Below are positions 1 through 4,852 of a stretch of 8,811 nt of DNA, in pieces. The stretch is taken from NCBI GenBank assembly GCA_016926925.1, contig JAFGNQ010000240.1, positions 1 to 8,811 of the forward strand. The letters are read 5' to 3'. Source of the DNA: Candidatus Aminicenantota bacterium. Lineage in GTDB: Bacteria > Acidobacteriota > Aminicenantia > Aminicenantales > Aminicenantaceae. A program made the position numbers and the translations under genes. Positions within the stretch are counted from its first letter, which is position 1. The number at the start of each line of letters is the position of its first letter. The notes under the pieces are model-generated. The model ran no database searches, was not told the origin of the DNA, and worked only from the letters and a program-made list of their open reading frames with translations.

Positions 1-572
1 ATCCAATTATACACGTATTTCCCGATTATGTCACATTCGATGTTGACTTCATCGCCCGCTTTGAGGGAGTTCAGGTTGGAATCTTGGATGGTGAGCGGAA
101 TGAGCTCCACCTCAAATGCGGAGGGCATTATCTCGGCCACGGTCAGACTGACTCCGTTAAGAGCCACGGACCCCTTGGGAATGAAATAGGACCTGAGTTC
201 AGGTCGGAATGAAACGGATATTCTTCTGCCGTTTGCTCTTTTAATGATTTTGAGAACTTTTCCTTTTCCGTCCACATGCCCCGTAATAAGGTGTCCGCCC
301 AAGGGTGTTGACAGGGTGAGAGAAAGCTCGAGATTCAAACGTCCTTTGGGCTGTAATGATCCCAATGTTGTCTGTCTCAATGTCTCATCCGATAGGTCGA
401 AATACAGGGTGTCTTTTTCCTTCTTTGTTAGGCTGAGGCATACTCCGTTTATGGCTAAACTTTCTCCGATGCCGAGTTTGTCGGCCACGGATGGAGCCTC
501 GATGATCATGACCCGTTTTCCGGACCTGTAGCTTTTAAATGCGCCCGAGTGTTTGATGATTCCTGTAAACAT
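1..572 (-). CDS. ribE: Riboflavin synthase (alpha chain), 3' end cut off by the window
   Basis: Riboflavin synthase converts two molecules of 6,7-dimethyl-8-ribityllumazine into riboflavin and a pyrimidinedione, the last step of riboflavin synthesis, in the cytoplasm. 190 codons are visible and the frame stays open to the window edge. The family is about 200-220 aa, so roughly the last 10-30 residues are missing. The protein starts with the near-invariant MFTGII. It shows the two tandem lumazine-binding barrels: the first has INGVCLSL (residues 41-48), then GGHLITGHVDG (92-102) at the domain junction, and the second has KGSVALNGVSLTV (133-145) followed by GDEVNIE and IGKYV near the edge. The ATG at 572 overlaps the ribD stop by one base (TGATG), which points to translational coupling. 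No RFN (FMN) riboswitch is seen ahead of the operon. The identification is certain; only the C-terminus is unseen. Confidence 0.97.
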   Translation of the reverse strand, partial: MFTGIIKHSGAFKSYRSGKRVMIIEAPSVADKLGIGESLAINGVCLSLTKKEKDTLYFDLSDETLRQTTLGSLQPKGRLNLELSLTLSTPLGGHLITGHVDGKGKVLKIIKRANGRRISVSFRPELRSYFIPKGSVALNGVSLTVAEIMPSAFEVELIPLTIQDSNLNSLKAGDEVNIECDIIGKYVYNW

Positions 573-1672
573 CAGAAATACCCCTCAATGACGGTCTCGT
601 CTCCTATGGCCAAGGAGCTGAAGGTTTTTAAGCGGAGGGCATCGTAGACCCGGTCCACTCCTTTCCCTTCGAAAAGAGAAGGCGCTCCAATGCCCCCTAT
701 CAGCTTCGGAGAAAGCATCAAAAAGATTTTGTCCCCCAGGTTTTTTTCCAGAAAAGAAGTGATCAATCGGCTTCCGCCTTCAACCATCAGGCTGGAGATT
801 TCATGCTTTCCCAGCCAAACAAGGACATCTTGAAGACGAACACGGGAATCGGATCCGGTGAGCACAATGACCCGAACACCTTTTTTGATGAGCGCCTCAA
901 CCTTGTCCGGAGGAGCCTGGGGGGTCGTGAAGACGATAATCTCTCCCTGTTCAAGGGTGCAGCAAATACGGGACTCTAAGGGAAAACGCAGCCTTGAATC
1001 GAGAATAACTCTCGCGATCCGCTTTCCTTTCCAATTGCGATGCCGTACTGTCAGCAACGGATTGTCATGAATGAATGTGTCGATTCCCACCATGATGGCA
1101 TCGTGTTCTCCTCTTATCAGATGTGTGTATTCTCGCACTTCAGGGGAGGAAATCCATCGAGAATGGCGGGATTTGGTAGCCATTTTTCCATCCATACTGA
1201 TGGCCGCCTTGATGGTGACGAAGGGAACTTTTCCGGTGATGTATTTAAAATAGGTCTCGTTCAGCCGCTTGTTTTTTGCGGCCAGGAGTCCGACAGTGGC
1301 ATCCAGACCGCTTTGCGTCATCTTAGCCATCCCCTTTTTATAGACGAGCGGATTAGGATCCAGGGAGGAAACCACGACTCGGCTAAGACCGGCCTTCAGA
1401 ATAGTATCGATGCAGGGCGGTGTTCGGCCCCAATGGGTGCAGGGTTCAAGAGTGATGTAGGCTGTTGCTTTGCGGGCGCGATTTCCGGCCTTTTGGAGGG
1501 CGATGATTTCCGCATGCGGTTTGCCGGGTTTTTCGTGATACCCAAAACCCACGACGATGTCTCTTTTCACGATGACGGCGCCGACGTTCGGATTTGGACT
1601 GGCCCATCCTTTGGCGCGTTCAGCCAAGCTGAAGGCCATTTCCATAAAAGCTTGATCCTTGAGAGTGTTCAT
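572..1672 (-). CDS. ribD: Bifunctional riboflavin biosynthesis protein RibD (deaminase/reductase)
   Basis: RibD catalyses steps two and three of riboflavin synthesis: deamination of the GTP-derived diaminopyrimidine, then NADPH-dependent reduction of the ribosyl side chain. The 366-aa length is normal for the fused form. The N-terminal cytidine-deaminase-like domain (about 1-145) has the zinc and proton-transfer motif HAE at 53-55. The second zinc motif is EPCTHWGRTPPC at 76-87, with ligands C78 and C87. The C-terminal RibD_C reductase domain starts around PFVTIKAAISMDGKMAT and keeps a VEGGSRL motif typical of its cofactor site. All catalytic residues that I can place are intact. The ATG overlaps the ftsY stop by four bases (ATGA), and the stop overlaps the ribE start by one, so the gene sits in the middle of a tight three-gene operon. 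ribBA and ribH are not in view. Confidence 0.98.
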   Translation of the reverse strand: MNTLKDQAFMEMAFSLAERAKGWASPNPNVGAVIVKRDIVVGFGYHEKPGKPHAEIIALQKAGNRARKATAYITLEPCTHWGRTPPCIDTILKAGLSRVVVSSLDPNPLVYKKGMAKMTQSGLDATVGLLAAKNKRLNETYFKYITGKVPFVTIKAAISMDGKMATKSRHSRWISSPEVREYTHLIRGEHDAIMVGIDTFIHDNPLLTVRHRNWKGKRIARVILDSRLRFPLESRICCTLEQGEIIVFTTPQAPPDKVEALIKKGVRVIVLTGSDSRVRLQDVLVWLGKHEISSLMVEGGSRLITSFLEKNLGDKIFLMLSPKLIGGIGAPSLFEGKGVDRVYDALRLKTFSSLAIGDETVIEGYF

Positions 1673-2562
1673 GTGAGCAAAGCGTTCGTAAATTCCGACG
1701 GCGAAAAGGGAACAAGATCCTGCTCCTCTTCTCCCAGGCCGATGAATTTAATGGGGAGTTTCAACTCGTCAACTATACTGATAACACTCCCCCCCTTGGC
1801 TGTTCCGTCCAGTTTGGTGAGGAAGACGCCCGTCAATCCTGAAAACTTCAAAAATTCTTTTGCTTGTATAAGGGCGTTTTGTCCGATGCTAGCATCCAGG
1901 ACGAGAAGGCATTCATGCGGAGCGCCCTCGATTTCCTTGGAGATAACACGTTTGATTTTTTCCAGTTCATTCATGAGGTTGACATTGGTGTGGATTCTTC
2001 CTGCGGTGTCGATGAGCAGGAGTTGGAGCCGGCGGGCTTTGAAGGATTGGATGGCGTCGAAAACGACAGAGGCGGGATCGGACCCGTACTGACCTTTTAT
2101 AACGGGAATATTCAGTCTTTTGCCCCAGATAGAGAGCTGCTCTTGAGCGGCGGCGCGGAATGTGTCGGCGGCGACCAGAAGGGTGTTTTTCCCCATTCCG
2201 GTGTAGTGATACGCCAGCTTGGCCAGCGATGTCGTCTTTCCTCCTCCGTTGACGCCGACCATCATCAGCACGGACTGCGGCTCATCAAGATGAACATCCG
2301 GAGAATACTGGGATAGAAGGGAGGTGATTTCTTCTTTGAGAATGTTCTTTATCACTGAAAAAGGGTCGGATTTTTTGCTCCTTTGACGGATGGATTCGAT
2401 GATCTTTTCGGTCGAATGAACGCCTACATCTGCAAGAATCATGACTTCGGTCAGGTCCTCGAGAATTTCCTCTCGGTTTTTCTCGCTGCGAAGAAATTCG
2501 TCCAGCCTTCCCTTGAAAGCTTCCCGTGTTTTGGCCAGCTTGTCCCTGAGTCGTCCGATCAT
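1669..2562 (-). CDS. ftsY: FtsY, signal recognition particle receptor GTPase
   Basis: FtsY is the membrane-associated SRP receptor. It pairs with the Ffh GTPase to deliver ribosomes making membrane proteins to the Sec translocon. This 297-aa protein is the short form: it begins directly at the N-domain helix (KTREAFKGRLDEF, 11-23) and lacks the acidic A domain of E. coli FtsY. The G domain is complete: P-loop GVNGGGKTT at 103-111, the SRP-family DTFRAAA at 133-139, DTAGR at 185-189, TKLD at 249-252 with DGTAKGG following, and the closing GLGE at 275-278. FtsY rather than Ffh is indicated by the absence of an M domain and by the QDLVPFSP ending. The ATG is the first possible ordinary start: the in-frame codons upstream run back to a TGA without ATG, GTG or TTG. 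No Shine-Dalgarno sequence precedes it. It heads the ftsY-ribD-ribE operon. Confidence 0.97.
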   Translation of the reverse strand: MIGRLRDKLAKTREAFKGRLDEFLRSEKNREEILEDLTEVMILADVGVHSTEKIIESIRQRSKKSDPFSVIKNILKEEITSLLSQYSPDVHLDEPQSVLMMVGVNGGGKTTSLAKLAYHYTGMGKNTLLVAADTFRAAAQEQLSIWGKRLNIPVIKGQYGSDPASVVFDAIQSFKARRLQLLLIDTAGRIHTNVNLMNELEKIKRVISKEIEGAPHECLLVLDASIGQNALIQAKEFLKFSGLTGVFLTKLDGTAKGGSVISIVDELKLPIKFIGLGEEEQDLVPFSPSEFTNALLT

Positions 2563-2571
2563 GATTTTACT

Positions 2572-2599
2572 ATTATATATATTTTTCGCATTCCCTCAA
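2572..2599 (-). promoter_or_regulatory. Sigma-70-type promoter for ftsY-ribD-ribE, giving a near-leaderless mRNA
   Basis: Read on the minus strand, a -35 box TTGAGG (2599-2594, 4/6 to TTGACA) is followed after 16 nt by a perfect -10 box TATAAT (2577-2572). A start site about 7 nt downstream would fall near 2565, only about three bases before the ftsY ATG at 2562. No Shine-Dalgarno sequence lies between. This is inference from consensus matching. The A+T-rich tract around the -10 box raises the chance of a fortuitous TATAAT. Confidence 0.6.
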
Positions 2600-2623
2600 A
2601 CCCAATTAAACTGGGGCATTCAT

Positions 2624-2671
2624 AAAAAAAGCCGGCATTAACATTAAAAACAGCCAAAACAAAAGGCCAAC
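2624..2671 (-). terminator. Possible minus-strand terminator upstream of ftsY
   Basis: On the minus strand GTTGGC (2671-2666) can pair with GCCGGC (2636-2631), using two G-U pairs, and a run of seven T follows (2630-2624). The 29-nt loop makes the hairpin weak. It could end minus-strand transcription coming through the structured element at 2680-2793. No gene lies upstream in that direction within the gap, so the purpose is unclear. Confidence 0.25.
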
Positions 2672-2679
2672 TTTTTTTA

Positions 2680-2793
2680 CCTTTCAGGCGAACCGATCTT
2701 GCCGCATCGGCATCGTCGCAGCCCACTCGGCGTAGTTCACTACAGCCTCATGGGCCGCTTCCTTGCCGCTGTCTCCCCTTCGGGCGATTCGAT
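2680..2793. repeat. Structured intergenic element bounded by 18-nt imperfect direct repeats
   Basis: The segment starts with CCTTTCAGGCGAACCGAT (2680-2697) and ends with CCCTTCGGGCGATTCGAT (2776-2793). These match at 14 of 18 positions in the same orientation, 96 bp apart. A second direct repeat, CTTGCCGC, occurs at 2698-2705 and 2762-2769. The segment is richer in G+C than the A/T-rich flanks. It also holds a small perfect hairpin, TGCCG-CAT-CGGCA (2700-2712), and the large palindrome listed separately. No open frame of note runs through it. It looks like a dispersed intergenic repeat or a small RNA or structured DNA site. I cannot name a family, and its copy number in the genome is unknown. 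Confidence 0.5.
2718..2758. repeat. 41-nt imperfect palindrome (stem-loop) in the ftsY-recJ gap
   Basis: Arms pair from outside in. GC (2718-2719) pairs with GC (2757-2758). GCCCA (2721-2725) pairs with TGGGC (2751-2755). A 3x3 internal loop follows. Then GGC (2729-2731) pairs with GCC (2745-2747), and GTAG (2732-2735) with CTAC (2740-2743) around a TTCA tetraloop, with a single bulged A at 2744. That is 14 base pairs in 41 nt. No T-run follows on either strand, so it is not a classical terminator. Confidence 0.6.
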
Positions 2794-2805
2794 GTTTCCC
2801 TTTTC

Positions 2806-2834
2806 TTGAGGATTGCAGGCGATTGTGCTAAGGT
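2806..2834 (+). promoter_or_regulatory. Candidate promoter for recJ, extended -10 type
   Basis: TTGAGG (2806-2811) is followed after 17 nt by TAAGGT (2829-2834), preceded by the extended -10 dinucleotide TG (2826-2827). The -10 box matches consensus at only 3 of 6 positions, so support is moderate. A start near 2841 would again leave almost no leader before the recJ ATG at 2844. The -35 hexamer is identical to the one proposed for ftsY on the other strand. Confidence 0.4.
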
Positions 2835-2843
2835 TACACTCTT

Positions 2844-4538
2844 ATGAAAGAAGCCTTGTGGATTTTAACTCCTACGGATAAACCGGCGCTGGAATTGGCT
2901 GCGGAACTGGGGATTCCCCCGCATATCGCCAAAATTTTAGTGAACAGACATATCGTCGACCCTGATGATGCCCACCATTTCCTCTACGGGACATTGGACA
3001 ATCTCCATAATCCCTTTCTTATGAGCGGTATGCTGAAAGCCTTGGAGCGAATCCTAAAGGCCAAAAAATCCGGAGAAAAGATACTCATCTTCGGAGATTA
3101 TGATGTGGACGGGATCCTATCGGTTGTTGCGCTGAGCAAGGCTCTACAGTCGATAGGGGTCGATGTGGATTATTTTATCCCTGACCGATTAAAACAAGGT
3201 TATGGATTGAAAGACGACTATGTCGATATCGTCCTTGAAAAAAAGTCCTCTCTGGTCATTAGTGTCGACTGCGGGATCAAAGCCGTGGATTTTGTCGAAA
3301 AAGCAAAAAACCGAGGGATTGACGTGATCATCACCGATCATCATCAGCCGGGACCGGTACTCCCTGATGCCTATTCGATTCTCAATCCCGTCCTCGATTC
3401 TTCGGGATATCCCGATAAGCACCTGGCGGGAATCGGGGTGGTATTCAAGTTGATACAAGCCTTGCTGGCTGAAGAGGGAAGGCCTTCTCATGTTCCTCAC
3501 TATCTCAAGCTGGTATCTATCGGAACGGTTGCCGATGTGGCTGCACTCAAAGGAGAAAACAGGCTCATGGTCAAATACGGCTTGGATGCTCTCGAGAGCG
3601 TTTCCAATGTGGGATTGAAGAACCTGATGGCCAATTGTGGACTGCGGGGGAGAAAAGTTTCCGTCGGGGATGTGGGATTCAGGATAGGCCCCCGAATCAA
3701 TGCAGCGGGACGATTAGGGCTTGCAGACCTGGCTGTTCAGCTCTTTTTTTCCGAATCGGAGGAAGAGAGCCTCAGCATGGTGAAAGAACTGGACCGGTTG
3801 AATTCGGAAAGACAAAAAATTGAAGAAACAATTCTGAAAAAATCCGTAGCTCAAATTACGGGAAAAAACCTGAATGAAAAATACAGAATCCTGATACTCG
3901 GCTGTGAGGAGTGGCATCGAGGTGTTATCGGGATCGTGGCTTCCAAGTTGAAGGATCGCTACCATCGTCCGGTGATTCTCTTTTGTTATAAAAATGACAA
4001 CGCCTTTGGATCCGGCCGCAGTATAAAAGAGTTTTCACTCATCGACTGTTTGAAGGACAGTCATCGACTTCTCCTGAATTACGGCGGTCATATCGTTGCT
4101 GTCGGATGCGAATTGAAGAAGGAAAACATGGACCTGTTCAAAGCCTCGGTGAACAGCTTTGCCGACATGAAGATTACGGATCAGGATTTGAAGAGAAAAA
4201 TCCGCATCGACACGAAAATCCATTTCACTGATATCGATGCAGGCTTCTTGAATTATATGTCCATGATTTCTCCTTTTGGAGTCGGCAATCCCAAGCCTTT
4301 GTTTTTGACCGAGGGGGCCGAGGTGGTTGGCTCCCCCAAAAAACTCAACAGAAAACACAGCAAGTTCATCCTGAGAAATAACTCTGTGATGTTCGAAGCC
4401 CTAGCTTGGGGAAAGGGCGAATGGGCCGATGCCTTTAAAGCAGGCGATTCAATTGATTTGGTGTATTCACTCCAGATTTCCCGTTATTTGGGTGAAGAGA
4501 GATTGAATCTTTCTGTCGAGGATATCAAGCTGCATTAA
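2844..4538 (+). CDS. recJ: RecJ, single-stranded-DNA-specific 5'-3' exonuclease
   Basis: RecJ degrades single-stranded DNA from the 5' end in recombinational and mismatch repair, with RecQ-type helicases, in the cytoplasm. The 564-aa length is normal. The DHH phosphoesterase domain has GDYDVDG at 84-90, VDCG at 141-144, TDHH at 164-167 (the DHH motif) and SIGTVADVAALKGENR at 225-240. GPRINAAGR follows at 282-290. The DHHA1 domain has EEWHRGVIGIVASKL at 355-369, GSGRSI at 389-394 and GGHIVAVG at 414-421. The C-terminal OB-type domain begins near PFGVGNPKP (477-485). All expected metal-binding residues are present. The start is fixed: an in-frame TAA lies four codons upstream, inside the proposed -10 box. 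The only upstream ribosome-binding candidate is a weak AAGG ten bases before the ATG. It is transcribed divergently from ftsY, and a 314-bp gap separates it from the lpt genes. Confidence 0.98.
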   Translation: MKEALWILTPTDKPALELAAELGIPPHIAKILVNRHIVDPDDAHHFLYGTLDNLHNPFLMSGMLKALERILKAKKSGEKILIFGDYDVDGILSVVALSKALQSIGVDVDYFIPDRLKQGYGLKDDYVDIVLEKKSSLVISVDCGIKAVDFVEKAKNRGIDVIITDHHQPGPVLPDAYSILNPVLDSSGYPDKHLAGIGVVFKLIQALLAEEGRPSHVPHYLKLVSIGTVADVAALKGENRLMVKYGLDALESVSNVGLKNLMANCGLRGRKVSVGDVGFRIGPRINAAGRLGLADLAVQLFFSESEEESLSMVKELDRLNSERQKIEETILKKSVAQITGKNLNEKYRILILGCEEWHRGVIGIVASKLKDRYHRPVILFCYKNDNAFGSGRSIKEFSLIDCLKDSHRLLLNYGGHIVAVGCELKKENMDLFKASVNSFADMKITDQDLKRKIRIDTKIHFTDIDAGFLNYMSMISPFGVGNPKPLFLTEGAEVVGSPKKLNRKHSKFILRNNSVMFEALAWGKGEWADAFKAGDSIDLVYSLQISRYLGEERLNLSVEDIKLH

Positions 4539-4552
4539 TCTCCATGTCGGGA

Positions 4553-4726
4553 CCGAATATTTTTCTTTTTTCGATTTTGCACGGGGATGAATAAGGTCTA
4601 AGGTCTCGCTACAGTTTGTTATGGTCAAAGACTCTTCCGCCATCTCCATGTGACTCAAACGAGCGATGAGTCGCTCTTCTTCCTTCGGACCATTCCTCTA
4701 TCGCGGAAAAGGAAGCGCATATTCGG
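4553..4726. repeat. Long nested inverted repeat between recJ and the lpt operon
   Basis: This occupies most of the 314-bp gene-free gap. The outer arm CCGAATAT (4553-4560) is the exact reverse complement of ATATTCGG (4719-4726). After a small internal loop, TTCTTTTTTCG (4563-4573) pairs with CGGAAAAGGAA (4704-4714) over 11 positions, two of them G-U. Further in, GGGGA (4583-4587) pairs with TCCTC (4694-4698, one G-U). Then ATGGTC (4621-4626) pairs with GACCAT (4688-4693), and GAGCGA with TCGCTC (4661-4676). All pairs are properly nested, so one long imperfect hairpin can form. It resembles a miniature inverted-repeat element or a structured RNA. I see no clear target-site duplication. Part of the pairing is between low-complexity T- and A-rich tracts, which lowers confidence. 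Confidence 0.4.
4661..4686 (+). terminator. Possible transcription terminator downstream of recJ
   Basis: A perfect 6-bp stem GAGCGA/TCGCTC with a TGAG loop (4661-4676) is followed by the pyrimidine tract TTCTTCCTTC. The T-run is interrupted and the stem is short, so termination would be moderate at best. It sits 122 bp past the recJ stop and forms the tip of the larger nested inverted repeat. Confidence 0.35.
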
Positions 4727-4739
4727 AAGGCCTGCAAAG

Positions 4740-4768
4740 AAGACAGCATGGAAAAAATCGTTTATAAT
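4740..4768 (+). promoter_or_regulatory. Sigma-70-type promoter for the lptC/A-lptB-rpoN operon
   Basis: AAGACA (4740-4745, 4/6 to TTGACA) is followed after exactly 17 nt by a perfect TATAAT (4763-4768). Transcription would start near 4775, leaving a leader of about 78 nt before the lptC/A ATG. It is the best-looking promoter on the plus strand of the window and lies just after the nested inverted repeat. No sigma-54 type -24/-12 pair was found there, so rpoN does not appear to control its own operon from this site. Confidence 0.6.
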
Positions 4769-4849
4769 AACCCTTGGTCGGAGGAAAAGCCGTGCTGGAT
4801 TTTTGTCTCCGGGAAGAGGAAGAGATTGATTAAAGGGTTGGAACCTTAA
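4748..4849 (+). CDS. Possible 33-codon small ORF just upstream of and in frame with lptC/A
   Basis: ATG at 4748 opens a 33-residue frame ending in TAA at 4847-4849, three bases before the lptC/A ATG and in the same reading frame. The peptide contains PWSEEKPCWIF and a basic tail with KRKR. I recognise no family. A weak purine tract, AAAGAAGA, ends four bases before the ATG. Against it, the best promoter in the gap starts transcription at about 4775, inside this ORF, so its start would not be on that transcript. It is probably chance, but a translated coupling peptide made from recJ read-through is possible. Confidence 0.15.
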   Translation: MEKIVYNNPWSEEKPCWIFVSGKRKRLIKGLEP

Positions 4850-4852
4850 GCC

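Noticed and set aside
1040..2092. A 350-codon open frame on the plus strand opposite ribD and ftsY
   Set aside because: It lies wholly antisense to two genes with complete catalytic motifs, crosses their junction, and its translation shows no recognisable domain. It is a by-product of codon bias on the other strand.
2563..2843. FMN (RFN) riboswitch for the riboflavin genes
   Set aside because: I looked for the conserved RFN core segments and multi-helix arrangement upstream of ftsY and found none. The hairpins present do not match that fold, and the ftsY leader is nearly absent.
4467..4658. A 63-codon minus-strand frame (TTG start) running from the recJ-lpt gap into the end of recJ
   Set aside because: It overlaps the conserved recJ C-terminus, has no SD sequence, and is only open back to a TAG shortly upstream. 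The sequence it uses is better explained by the nested inverted repeat.
4539..4852. Sigma-54 (-24/-12) promoter upstream of the rpoN operon
   Set aside because: TTGCA at 4577-4581 resembles a -12 element, but no GG-containing -24 element lies at the required distance. A normal TATAAT promoter is present instead.
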